Assembly: GCA_903828455.1 (NCBI GenBank)
Contig: CAIKMJ010000046.1
Location: 186,001 to 250,000 of the forward strand
Length of the DNA: 64,000 bases
Reading direction: 5' to 3'
Source: an uncultured Acidobacteriia bacterium
Lineage (GTDB): Bacteria > Acidobacteriota > Terriglobia > Bryobacterales > Bryobacteraceae
The notes below the pieces were generated by a model. The model saw only the letters and a program-made list of their open reading frames with translations. It searched no databases and was not told where the DNA came from. This document shows positions 16,995-25,083 of this stretch, piece after piece (positions within the stretch are counted from its first letter, which is position 1; each line of letters opens with the position of its first letter). Position numbers and translations under genes: made by a program.

Positions 16995-18950
16995 CTAAAT
17001 CCGGTGAAAACTCTTCAGAATCTCCCGCGTCGCGTACTGCAGAGCCACCGGCCGCCCGTGCGGACACGCCATCGGATAATCCGTCGCCGCCAGTGCCCGC
17101 AACAGCCACTCCATCTTTCTTTGATCCAGCGGCATATTCACCTTAATCGCCGCCCGGCACGCCACCGACGCCGCAATCCCCCGCCGCAGATCGCTCACCG
17201 AAACGCTCCGCAGCTCGTTCTCGGCAATCTCCAGAATCTCGTAAATCACCCGCTCCAGATCGCCCTGCCCCACCGCCGAGGGCGCCGCCTTCACCGCAAT
17301 CGTCCGGTTCCCGAACGGCTCGGTCTCAAACCCCGCATTTGCCAGCTCATCGGCAATCCGCGCGTACTCAATCTGCTGCTCCGCCGTCAGTTGCAGAATC
17401 ACCGGCATCAGCAGCCGCTGCACCTCCACCCGCCCCGCCGCCTGCTGCTTCAGAACCTGCTCGAACAGAATCCGCTCATGCGCCACGTGCTGGTCCACGA
17501 TCCACAACCCGTCCGGCCCCGCCGCGATGATGAAGCTGTTGTGCAGCTGTCCCAGCGGCCGCAGATTGCCGATGCCGGACATGCTGTGCGCGGCGGGCAG
17601 CGCCTCCGCCGGAAATCCGCCGTGCGTATCCGGCACCCGCAGCTTCAGCGGCGTCTCGGCAACCGCCGGCTCAGCATGTGAAACTTCGGCCGCCACGGGA
17701 ATCTGCTCCGGCGCATTCACCGCAATCCCGCCCTCGCCGAAATCGAATCGCGCTTCCGCGGACCGCGGCGGCATCAGCGTATAGTCCGGCACCGTCGCCG
17801 GCAAGCCCGCTCCGCCCGTCTCGTTCTGCATCGTTTGCGAGAACTCGGAATACGGCAGCTCGGCCCCGCGCTGCATCGCTGGCACCGCCCCCGGCGAAAC
17901 CGCCCCCGGCGTAAAACTCGGCGCCGGCCGCGACAGCATCAGCTGATCCCGCACCGCGTCCCGCACAAAATCATGCACCCAGCTCTGGTGCCGGAACCGC
18001 ACCTCCGTCTTCGAAGGATGCACATTCACGTCCACCTCTTCGCAGTCGCAGTCCAGAAACAGCAGCGCGAACGGAAAGCACGCCGGCGGCATCAAATTGT
18101 GGTACGCCGCGGAAATCGCATGCAGAATCAGCCGGTCGCGAATCAGCCGCCCGTTCACAAAAATGAAAATGGAATTCCGGTTGTTCTTCTGCACCTGCGG
18201 CCGCGACAAAAACCCCTGCACCGCGTACGCCCGCGCCGGCTCATCCGGATCCGGCTGCAACCTCGCCTCGCGCGGTTTCAGCTCCACCAGATCCTCCAGC
18301 GTCTGGCTGCCGAAGATCTGGAATACGCGTTCGCGCGGCGTCTCCACCGGCGTCACGTGCAGCAGATTCGTTCCGCCATTCCACAACTCGAACGTCTTAT
18401 CCGGATGCGCCAGGCTGTAATGCGTCACGAGCGACGCCACATGCGCCAGCTCCGTCTGCTCCGTCCGCAGAAACTTCTTCCGCGCCGGAACGTTGAAGAA
18501 GAGGTCGCGCACCGAAATCGTCGTCCCCGGCCCGCGCGCAATTTCGTCGCACACCAGAATCTTGCCGCCCGCGATTTCCACCCGCGTGCCCGTCTCTTCT
18601 TCCCGCGAACGCGTCTCCAGCAGCAGCCGCGAGACCGACGCGATCGATGGCAGCGCCTCCCCGCGAAATCCCAGCGTCCCGATCGAAAGCAGATCCTTCA
18701 CGTCATGCAGCTTGCTCGTCGCATGCCGCTCAAACGCCAGCAGCGCATCGTCGCGCAGCATCCCGCAGCCGTCATCGGCTATGCGGATCAGCCGCCGCCC
18801 GCCGTTCTCAATCTCCACCCGGATATTCGTCGCCCCCGCGTCGAGCGAATTCTCCAGCAGTTCCTTGACGACGGACGCCGGCCGCTCCACGACCTCGCCC
18901 GCCGCGATCTTATTCGCGACATGGTCCGAAAGGACCCGGATACGACCCAC
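16995..18950 (-). CDS. mutL: DNA mismatch repair protein MutL with endonuclease-type C-terminus
   Basis: 651-residue mismatch repair ATPase. The N-terminal GHKL domain has IAAGEVVERPASVVKELLENSLDAGA (split here: IAAGEVVERP, ELLENSLDAGA), the DDGCGM motif and GTLGFRGEALPSI. The C-terminal domain begins near residue 455 and shows VDQHVAHERILFEQ (the DQHAxxER endonuclease motif with Val for Ala), VACRAAIK, and the CPHGRPV zinc-type motif near the end. So this should be an endonuclease-active MutL of the kind found in species without MutH. A linker of about 110 residues that is rich in Pro and Ala joins the two halves. It probably heads the operon to the PIN/TRAM gene, ispD and ispF, 179 bases downstream. 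Confidence 0.95.
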   Translation of the reverse strand: MGRIRVLSDHVANKIAAGEVVERPASVVKELLENSLDAGATNIRVEIENGGRRLIRIADDGCGMLRDDALLAFERHATSKLHDVKDLLSIGTLGFRGEALPSIASVSRLLLETRSREEETGTRVEIAGGKILVCDEIARGPGTTISVRDLFFNVPARKKFLRTEQTELAHVASLVTHYSLAHPDKTFELWNGGTNLLHVTPVETPRERVFQIFGSQTLEDLVELKPREARLQPDPDEPARAYAVQGFLSRPQVQKNNRNSIFIFVNGRLIRDRLILHAISAAYHNLMPPACFPFALLFLDCDCEEVDVNVHPSKTEVRFRHQSWVHDFVRDAVRDQLMLSRPAPSFTPGAVSPGAVPAMQRGAELPYSEFSQTMQNETGGAGLPATVPDYTLMPPRSAEARFDFGEGGIAVNAPEQIPVAAEVSHAEPAVAETPLKLRVPDTHGGFPAEALPAAHSMSGIGNLRPLGQLHNSFIIAAGPDGLWIVDQHVAHERILFEQVLKQQAAGRVEVQRLLMPVILQLTAEQQIEYARIADELANAGFETEPFGNRTIAVKAAPSAVGQGDLERVIYEILEIAENELRSVSVSDLRRGIAASVACRAAIKVNMPLDQRKMEWLLRALAATDYPMACPHGRPVALQYATREILKSFHRI

Positions 18951-19021
18951 GCCTCTACTCTACCCGACCCCGCCCAGGCTCAACACCAGCGCTACCATGC
19001 ATTCAGAAGGTTTCACCCCGC

Positions 19022-19468
19022 ATGACCATCCCCGCCCGCCTGAGAATCGCCGCCCTCGTCGCCCTCCCGCTCTGCGCCCTCGCCCAATATCCCGGCACCG
19101 CCGGCGGCCGCGTCGCCCAGCCTCGAACCGCCACCGCCGTCCCCGCCAACGGCCTGCCCGAAGCCATCGCCACCGTGAACGGCACATTCAAGTCCGCTGA
19201 CAAAAAATTCATCACCGTGCAGGTGGAAGACGATCAGCTGATGCGCATGTACATCACCGGCTCCACCAAATTCATCCGCGACGGCAAGCTTGCCAAAGCT
19301 TCTGAATTCGAACTCGGCGAACCCGTCATCGTCGACACCACGCGCGACGCCCGCATGAACCTGCTCGCCGTCCGCATTGAACTCATCAAACCCGCGACGA
19401 AAGCACCTGCAACAGAAGCACCTGCCACGACAGCAAAGCCCGATCCCAAGCCGCCCGCCGACCAGTAA
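19022..19468 (+). CDS. Small secreted protein, function unknown
   Basis: 148 residues with a signal peptide (IAALVALPLCALAQ), a compact core of alternating hydrophobic strands (ATVNGTFKSADKKFITVQV, MRMYITGSTKFIRDGK, LGEPVIVDTTRDARMNLLAV), and a Pro/Ala/Thr/Lys-rich tail with the repeated KAPATEAPAT. The core resembles small beta-barrel (DUF5666-like) domains, but that is a weak likeness. AAGG lies about 9 bases before the ATG at 19022. It is divergent from mutL and convergent with the next gene; nothing in context gives a role. Confidence 0.75.
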   Translation: MTIPARLRIAALVALPLCALAQYPGTAGGRVAQPRTATAVPANGLPEAIATVNGTFKSADKKFITVQVEDDQLMRMYITGSTKFIRDGKLAKASEFELGEPVIVDTTRDARMNLLAVRIELIKPATKAPATEAPATTAKPDPKPPADQ

Positions 19469-19489
19469 GCCCGCCGCGCGCCCGCCCCG

Positions 19490-19906
19490 TCAGTGAATCG
19501 CGTACGCCGATACCTGCCACGCCCCGTCTTCTTTTACCAGCGTCAGCCGCTCCGTAATGGTCTTCGCCTTCAGCTCGGTCGTGTAGTGAATGATGCAGTA
19601 TTCGCCGTCCGGCGCGCCCCGCAGCGTCGTCGTGAAGTCCACCCGCGTGGCTTTTCGTGAAACCAGTCCGCCCAGCGGCCCGCGCGATGCCTTCAGCGCG
19701 CCCAGCCACTGCTCCTCGCTCACCTGCTCGCGGAACATCGAACCCGCCAGCTTCCAGCTCTCTTCGTACTTTTGCTCGTCGAGCAGCGTGAGCCACTTCG
19801 TTCCAATCGCCGCCGCCGCTTCGCCCTCCGGCGTAATCGTCGCCGCGGCCGCCGGCATCGCCGTCAGCGCAACTACCGCAACCATGAGGAAATGAATGAT
19901 TCGCAC
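19490..19906 (-). CDS. Secreted DUF4019-like protein
   Basis: About 138 residues. A signal peptide (FLMVAVVALTAMPAAAA) precedes a domain with WLTLLDEQKYEESWKLAGSM, EEQWLGALKASRGPLGGLVSR and a C-terminal LTLVKEDGAWQVSAYAIH, which is the pattern of DUF4019 proteins (fold related to NTF2-like domains). The reaction or ligand is unknown. GTG 19906 is chosen over the upstream GTG at 19921 because GGAGG lies 5 bases before it. Confidence 0.8.
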   Translation of the reverse strand: MRIIHFLMVAVVALTAMPAAAATITPEGEAAAAIGTKWLTLLDEQKYEESWKLAGSMFREQVSEEQWLGALKASRGPLGGLVSRKATRVDFTTTLRGAPDGEYCIIHYTTELKAKTITERLTLVKEDGAWQVSAYAIH

Positions 19907-20025
19907 GTCGCCTCCGTTCACTCTCCGCGATCTGGCTGCAAAGCCGTGCGGCGAAACGGGGGCCGTTAAAGGAAAACTACGTCGTCAGGAACGCGCCTGC
20001 ATCGGCGCAATAATCAGCGCTGCGG

Positions 20026-20613
20026 CTACTTGCTCGTATCCACGCCGAACTTCTTCAGCTCTTCCCCGTAGTAGCGCTTGTGCAGGATATCCCACTCTTC
20101 GCTGCCCTCGGGAATGTCCTTCTTCATGGACCGCACCTTGTCCCGCGCCGCCCGGTCCGCCTTCTCCTCGGACTGCAGAATCTCCGTGAACGCCTTCACA
20201 ATCTCGAGGCGCACCTCGTTCACATCTTTCCGCACCCGAATCTCGCGCGACTTCTTCAGCTGCGCCACCAGCTTGTGCGAAATGTCCGTAATCTTATCGC
20301 GCGACAGCTTCATCGCATCGCCCGTATCGCGCCCCGACGCCCGCACAATCTTCCGCTGCTGAATCAGCTGATTCTTCGCCTTGCGGAACATGTCCTGGTA
20401 GCTCACACCCTCGCGCCGCATGTAGTCGCTGTACTGCTCCAGCATGTCGCGCACTTCGTCGTTGAGCTTGTCTTCCGCGTCCAGTTCCTCGGCAATCAGC
20501 GTTTGCGTGATCTCCACCGCCTTCTCCGGATGGTGGGTCTCAATCTGCGCCGGCACCAGCCGTCGCACGATCTGGCGCGCTAAATACGTAACGAAGTCGC
20601 GTGGAAGCAGCAT
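20026..20613 (-). CDS. DUF507 family protein
   Basis: About 195 residues, soluble and highly helical and charged. It starts MLLPRDFVTYLARQIVRRLV, as DUF507 proteins do, contains IAEELDAEDKLNDEVRDMLEQY and a second similar block (KDVNEVRLEIVKAFTEILQSEEKA), and ends SEEWDILHKRYYGEELKKFGV. The two blocks may be a tandem of the shorter DUF507 unit. The function of the family is not known; it occurs mainly in acidobacteria, Aquificae and deltaproteobacteria. The open frame runs upstream to 20721, but that extension overlaps the divergent MFS gene and has no family likeness, so ATG 20613 is used. Confidence 0.82.
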   Translation of the reverse strand: MLLPRDFVTYLARQIVRRLVPAQIETHHPEKAVEITQTLIAEELDAEDKLNDEVRDMLEQYSDYMRREGVSYQDMFRKAKNQLIQQRKIVRASGRDTGDAMKLSRDKITDISHKLVAQLKKSREIRVRKDVNEVRLEIVKAFTEILQSEEKADRAARDKVRSMKKDIPEGSEEWDILHKRYYGEELKKFGVDTSK

Positions 20614-20633
20614 TAGAAATAGGGTATTGGCCA

Positions 20634-21878
20634 GTGTATCATCGTGGCTTGTCCCCGCCCGCCGCCTCCGCGCCTCACTCCACCCGCTGGCTCCCCTCCA
20701 TCTCCATGTGGATGGTCTCACTCCTCAGCTACATCGACCGCAACACCCTCGCCATCCTCGCCCCCGTCATCCTCCGCGATACCCACCTCACCGCCGCCCA
20801 ATACGGCCTCATCATCTCCTGTTTTTCCATCGCCTACACCATCGGCAACCCCGTCTGGGGACTCCTGCTCGACCGCATCGGCGTCCGCCGCGGCATGACC
20901 GCCGCCGTCGGCATCTGGACCGTCGCCTCCGCCGCCCACGCCTTCGCCGCCAGCTTCTGGACCTTCGGCCTCGCCCGCGCCGTCCTCGGTGCCGGCGAAG
21001 GCGCAACCTTCCCCGGCGCTCTCCGCACCGTCACCCGCACCCTCCCGCCCTCCAAACGCGGCCGCGGACTCGCCATCGCCTACTCCGGCGGCTCGCTCGG
21101 CGCCATGATCACGCCGCTCATCGTCACGCCCGTCGCCGCCGCCTTCGGATGGCACGGCGCTTTCCTCTTCACCGGCCTGCTCGGCACCCTCTGGCTCATC
21201 TTCTGGCGCATCACCGCCCGCGGCGTCGACCATACCGCCGACCTCCACCCCGTCACCGACCATCTCCCTCTCCGCCGCCTCACCGCGCACCCCGCCTTCT
21301 GGGCCTACGTCGCGGCCTACGGCGTCGGCGCCGTGCCGCTCAGCTTCGTGCTCTATTTTTCGTCGCTGTACCTCAAAGCCCGCTTCGGCTGGACCCAGAC
21401 CACGCTCGGCGAAGTCCTCTGGATCCCACCGGCCGGCTGGGAGTGCGGCTACTTCATCTGGGGCGCGCTGGTCGATAAATTCGCCACCCGCGGCTCCCCC
21501 GCCTTCCGCGGCCTGATGCTCGCCGCCTGCCTCTTCAGCCTGCCCGTCGTGCTGCTCCCGTGGCTGCCCACCGGCCCCGCCGTTCTGGCCTGCATGTTCG
21601 TGACGATGTTCGGCGCCGGCGGCTTCGTCGTGGTCTCCGTGGCCGGCGCCACAAGGGCCTTCCCCGCCGGACACTCCGCCCTGCTCGCCGGCATCGGCGC
21701 CGGCGCCTGGGGCGCGGCTACGGCGCTGGTGCTCCCCGGCTTCGGCTACCTGTTCGACCGCGCGGAGTACGCCGCGGCTTTCGGACTAACCGCCGTCTTC
21801 CCCGTCGCCGGTTACCTGGTGTGGCGATGGCTGAGCACCCGAACCGGCCCGGTCCCGCAAACCGATAGCCTCAGCTGA
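20634..21878 (+). CDS. MFS transporter (first of a paralogous pair)
   Basis: About 414 residues with twelve predicted membrane helices. The major-facilitator signature is LLLDRIGVRRGMTAA between helices 2 and 3, followed by ARAVLGAGEGATFPGALRT and IAYSGGSLGAMITPLIV. These segments are nearly shared with the MFS gene at 22535, so the two are duplicates. The start is uncertain: GTG 20634 has AGGG about 9 bases upstream and avoids overlap with the divergent DUF507 gene. The substrate is unknown; ACS-family anion/sugar-acid transporters are the closest type by motif. Confidence 0.85.
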   Translation: MYHRGLSPPAASAPHSTRWLPSISMWMVSLLSYIDRNTLAILAPVILRDTHLTAAQYGLIISCFSIAYTIGNPVWGLLLDRIGVRRGMTAAVGIWTVASAAHAFAASFWTFGLARAVLGAGEGATFPGALRTVTRTLPPSKRGRGLAIAYSGGSLGAMITPLIVTPVAAAFGWHGAFLFTGLLGTLWLIFWRITARGVDHTADLHPVTDHLPLRRLTAHPAFWAYVAAYGVGAVPLSFVLYFSSLYLKARFGWTQTTLGEVLWIPPAGWECGYFIWGALVDKFATRGSPAFRGLMLAACLFSLPVVLLPWLPTGPAVLACMFVTMFGAGGFVVVSVAGATRAFPAGHSALLAGIGAGAWGAATALVLPGFGYLFDRAEYAAAFGLTAVFPVAGYLVWRWLSTRTGPVPQTDSLS

Positions 21879-22047
21879 TCCCCGCCCGGTTCCCCGCTGG
21901 CTCGCGCCTCTGCTCCCAAAGACCTGATGGCGCGTTAGTTCAACGCTTTCCCAAATATTCACGCCGTCAAATCAACCAGATAAGTCCAGCCGGACGCCCC
22001 AGCCCGTCTCGCTCGTGCTACGGTCTTGGCGGAGGGCGTTGATTCAG

Positions 22048-22189
22048 AGCACGGCCTGACAGCACGGACAGACAGCGCGGACGGACAGCACGGCTGACAG
22101 TCAGGACGCACAGCGACGAAACACAGCGACGACGCACCGCGACGACACACAGCGACGACACACAGCGACGACACACAGCGACGACCAAG
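22048..22189. repeat. 13-bp minisatellite, 11 tandem units
   Basis: Starting at AGCACGGCCTGAC (22048-22060), units follow every 13 bases, one being 12. The last units converge on AGCGACGACACAC (22151-22163 and 22164-22176 identical). Early units are of an AGCACGGACAGAC type and grade into the later type, as expected for a slipped-strand array. The unit is not a multiple of three and no gene contains it. Confidence 0.88.
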
Positions 22190-22250
22190 GAAGCGGACCG
22201 GCAGGATGCACACAATACCCGGCAGCAGGGGCGCTCTGGACAAGACTGCG

Positions 22251-22500
22251 ATTGGGTTCGTTTTTTCATTTCCCGCAATTGGCTTCGAACGTGCAAAACC
22301 CACTTGGGACTCCCGCGCGCAGCCCCGGGTCGCTGCCACCTCGCCGCCGCCGGCAGTTTGGCTTCGAATGTGCAAATTCATGCGCTTCAGTGCGTTAGCT
22401 CGGCAATTGGCTTTGTTTATGCTTGCACCGAATTGGCTTCGAGCGTGCAAAACCGCGCGCGCCGCCAGGAGGCCCATGCGATGGCTTCGTTTGTTCAAAA
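22251..22500. repeat. Six dispersed copies of a 20-21-bp element
   Basis: The consensus is close to ATTGGCTTCGAACGTGCAAA. Copies, all in the same orientation: 22251-22270 (ATTGGGTTCGTTTTTTCATT), 22278-22298, 22357-22377, 22406-22427 (ATTGGCTTTGTTTATGCTTG..), 22432-22452 and 22481-22500 (ATGGCTTCGTTTGTTCAAAA). Gaps between starts are 27, 79, 49, 26 and 49 bases. The best-preserved are the second, third and fifth. The spacing is irregular, so it is neither a CRISPR nor a simple tandem repeat. Confidence 0.82.
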
Positions 22501-22534
22501 ACGACGTCCGCCGCCGTGTTAGCATCGCAGGCGA

Positions 22535-23770
22535 GTGATTTCTTCCCAACTTCCCGCCGGCCACGGCCAGCCAGTCCCGGATACCGCGCCCGGTTGGCGC
22601 ATCTGGGTCGCCAGCGGCGCCATGATGCTCTGCTCGCTGCTGTCCTATATGGACCGCCAGATTCTGGCCGTGCTCGCGCCCACCATCCTGCACGATACCG
22701 GCCTCAACGCCCAGAGCTACGGCGAAATCGTGTCTGCGTTTTCCATCGCCTATATGCTGGCCAACCCCATCTGGGGTTCGGTCCTCGACTACATCGGCCT
22801 CCGCAAGGGCATGACCGCCGCCGTCGCCATCTGGACCGCCGCCAGCACCGCCCACGCCTGGGTCTCCGGCTTCCTCGGCTTCTCCATTGCGCGCGGCGTA
22901 CTCGGCCTCGGCGAAGGCGCCACCTTCCCCGGCGGCCTGCGAACCGCCATGGATTCGCTCCCGCCCGACAAACAGTCGCGCGGCATCGCCATCGCCTACA
23001 GCGGCGGCTCGCTCGGCGCCATCATCGCGCCGGTGCTCGTCGTTCCCGTCGCCGCGGCCTTCGGCTGGAGATCGGCCTTCCTGATCACCGGCGCCATGGG
23101 GACGCTTTGGTTGTTGTTGTGGGCTGCCTTGTCGCGCCCGCCGTACCTGGCGCGCCACGAACGGAAGTCGGAAAAGATTGCGTCGCTCAATCCGCTCGAG
23201 CGCCGCTTCTGGGCGCTGGTCGCCAGCTATTCGCTGGGCTCTATCGCCATCGGGCCGGTCCTGTACCTCAGCCCGCTGTATCTGAATCGCGTGCTGAAGT
23301 TCTCGCAGGCGGATCTCGGCAAGGTGCTCTGGATCTCGCCGCTCGGCTGGGAAGTCGGTTACTTCGTGTGGGGCTGGCTGTTCGACCGTTACGCCGCGCA
23401 GAAAGATCGTCCGGTCTTCTTCTTCCTGCTGCTGGCCGTGCTGATCATGCCGTTCGGCTTCACCGGTCTGATCCACTCCAGCGCGCTTGTGTTGCTGATG
23501 TTCTTCTGGTGCATGTTCGTCACCGGCGGCTTTCAGATGCTGGGCATGCGCACCGGCGCCCGCGCCTATCCGGGCGAGCGCACCTCCAGTGTTGCCGGCG
23601 TCGCCTCCGGTGCCTGGGCCGCCGAGGCAGCCGTCATCCTGCCGCTCACCGGCCGCTGGTTCGATCAGCAGCGCTTCGACCAGATCTTCTGGATGGTCGC
23701 GCTGGTACCCATGATCGGCGTGCTTCTGTGGATGTGGTTGAGTAGTTCGCGCAAGCCGGCAGCCGCCTGA
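22535..23770 (+). CDS. MFS transporter (second of a paralogous pair)
   Basis: 411 residues, twelve predicted membrane helices. The signature SVLDYIGLRKGMTAAVAIWT, then GLGEGATFPGGLRTAM and IAIAYSGGSLGAIIAPVLVV, mirror the gene at 20634; GEVGYF/GWECGYF-type segments in the second half also match. The GTG at 22535 is the first start in frame after the repeat region, with GGCGAG just before it; the N-terminus up to GWRIWVASG is hydrophilic as usual. It is followed by a strong hairpin. The substrate is unknown. Confidence 0.88.
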   Translation: MISSQLPAGHGQPVPDTAPGWRIWVASGAMMLCSLLSYMDRQILAVLAPTILHDTGLNAQSYGEIVSAFSIAYMLANPIWGSVLDYIGLRKGMTAAVAIWTAASTAHAWVSGFLGFSIARGVLGLGEGATFPGGLRTAMDSLPPDKQSRGIAIAYSGGSLGAIIAPVLVVPVAAAFGWRSAFLITGAMGTLWLLLWAALSRPPYLARHERKSEKIASLNPLERRFWALVASYSLGSIAIGPVLYLSPLYLNRVLKFSQADLGKVLWISPLGWEVGYFVWGWLFDRYAAQKDRPVFFFLLLAVLIMPFGFTGLIHSSALVLLMFFWCMFVTGGFQMLGMRTGARAYPGERTSSVAGVASGAWAAEAAVILPLTGRWFDQQRFDQIFWMVALVPMIGVLLWMWLSSSRKPAAA

Positions 23771-23851
23771 ATTCGGCCGCTGCCGAGCCAGCCATTGCTG
23801 GTTGAACAATCGCTGGTCCCGGCATTGCCGAGCCAGCCCCGCAAAAGAAAA

Positions 23852-23895
23852 CGGCCTGAACGAAGCGCGCCTGCAATGGCGCTTCGTTCAGGCCG
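23852..23895 (-). terminator. 17-bp perfect-stem terminator after the 2-hydroxyacid dehydrogenase gene
   Basis: CGGCCTGAACGAAGCGC (23852-23868) pairs with GCGCTTCGTTCAGGCCG (23879-23895) around a 10-base loop. On the minus strand it is followed by TTTTCTTTTGC, a good U-rich tail, so it terminates the minus-strand gene ending at 23934. It may also stop the MFS gene ending at 23770 from the other side. Confidence 0.88.
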
Positions 23896-23933
23896 AATGT
23901 GTTTTACCGAAAGTGCTTTAAATGAACGCTGGT

Positions 23934-24923
23934 TTAGAGACCGGCGCGGCTCTTGCCCTTCACGGCAGGATTCACCACGTTCACCGGCATTTCGCCGGAG
24001 AGCACGCGGCGCACTTCGTTCGGCGCGCCGGACTGCAGTCCGATCATGCCCTGTTCGCTGTACCAGGCAGCGTGCGGCGTGATGATCACGTTCTCGCGGC
24101 CGCGCAGCGGGTGCGGATTCGGCAGCGGTTCCGGATCGGTCGTGTCGAGCGCGCAACCGGCGATCTTGCCGGCATCGAGCGCGCGGACCAGAGCGTCGGT
24201 ATCGATCAGCGGACCGCGTCCGCAGTTGACCACAATGGCCGTCGGCTTCATCGTCGCGAAAGCCGCGTCGTTCAGCGTGCCGCGCGTAGCCGGCATGAGG
24301 GGAGCATGGAGAGAAACGAAATCGGATTCAGCAAGCAGTTGCGGCAGTTCGGCCTTCTTGCCCGGCACCGGGAACTGGCCGTCCTTCACGAACGGATCGC
24401 AGAACAGGACGTTCATCCCGAGCGCGCCGGCCGTCACCGCCACGCGGCGGGAGATGTTGCCGAAGCCAACGAGGCCGAGCGTGCGGCCCGCCAGCCGGAA
24501 CATCGGCTTGCCCGGAGGCACGGCCCAGACGCCCGAACGCACCGCGCGGTCGTAGAACGCAATCTTGCGCGCCGCCGCCAGCAGCAGAGCGATCGTGTGC
24601 TCGGCAACTTCTTCGATGCAATAAGTCGGGTTGTTGGTCACGATGATGCCCGCTTCGGTTGCCGCGGCCAGATCGATCGTGTCGACGCCAATCCCGTAGC
24701 GGGCGATGATCTTGCACTTGGTCATCTTCGCCATATCGGCGGCCGTGATCGGCCCGGCGTACGTGTTGAGCAGCGCGTCGCAGTCAGCCGCTTCACCGAG
24801 AAATTCTTCCGGCTTCTTCGTCTGCATGGGAACCAGATCGGCAAGATTGCCCAAAATGTCCCGCTCCATCTGAACCGATTCCCACGCGTAATCCGTGAGG
24901 ACGACCTTTGCTTTGCCCGCCAT
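23934..24923 (-). CDS. D-isomer-specific 2-hydroxyacid dehydrogenase (CtBP-like)
   Basis: NAD(P)-dependent oxidoreductase of 329 residues that would interconvert a 2-keto acid and a D-2-hydroxy acid. The Rossmann motif is GRTLGLVGFGNISRRVA (about residues 144-160). Catalytic residues are the Arg of VVNCGRGPLID, a Glu in TTDPEPLPN, and His in NVIITPHAAWYSEQG. The last part and the AARYGIG-type segment (IIARYGIGVDTIDL) are as in C-terminal-binding-protein-like members. The exact substrate is not evident. It is the last gene of the minus-strand catabolic block, set off by hairpins on both sides. Confidence 0.9.
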   Translation of the reverse strand: MAGKAKVVLTDYAWESVQMERDILGNLADLVPMQTKKPEEFLGEAADCDALLNTYAGPITAADMAKMTKCKIIARYGIGVDTIDLAAATEAGIIVTNNPTYCIEEVAEHTIALLLAAARKIAFYDRAVRSGVWAVPPGKPMFRLAGRTLGLVGFGNISRRVAVTAGALGMNVLFCDPFVKDGQFPVPGKKAELPQLLAESDFVSLHAPLMPATRGTLNDAAFATMKPTAIVVNCGRGPLIDTDALVRALDAGKIAGCALDTTDPEPLPNPHPLRGRENVIITPHAAWYSEQGMIGLQSGAPNEVRRVLSGEMPVNVVNPAVKGKSRAGL

Positions 24924-25036
24924 TGCTTTCTCCTGTTGGATGCTGATTTTTGAGGTGTTGAACTTGTCGACTGACTATTTGACCACTCCGGAGCCACAGG
25001 CCTTGCGCCGGCACTCCGCGAGGGTGAAGACGAAAT

Positions 25037-25070
25037 CGGGAGCGGCGCGGCGCAAGCCACGCCGCTCCCG
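25037..25070 (-). terminator. 11-bp stem hairpin after the HMGL-like gene
   Basis: CGGGAGCGGCG (25037-25047) pairs with CGCCGCTCCCG (25060-25070), loop 12 bases. It lies 13 bases past the stop of the HMGL-like gene, and on the minus strand is followed by ATTTCGTCTTC, a weakly U-rich tail. It could terminate or attenuate before the dehydrogenase gene. Confidence 0.7.
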
Positions 25071-25083
25071 GGTAAACCAAAAA

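Larger units (their letters stand above)
21879..22534. other. Repeat-filled noncoding region between the two MFS paralogues
   Basis: 656 bases with no convincing gene. It holds an 11-unit 13-bp tandem array (22048-22189) and six dispersed copies of a degenerate 20-21-bp element (22251-22500). Long open frames on the minus strand here are shadows that run through the array and under the second MFS gene. Confidence 0.8.

Noticed and set aside
22048-22189. CRISPR array
   Set aside because: Units are adjacent with no spacers and only 13 bases long; no cas genes.
21959-23809. 616-codon minus-strand ORF
   Set aside because: It is antisense to the second MFS gene and runs through the 13-bp array; no family likeness.
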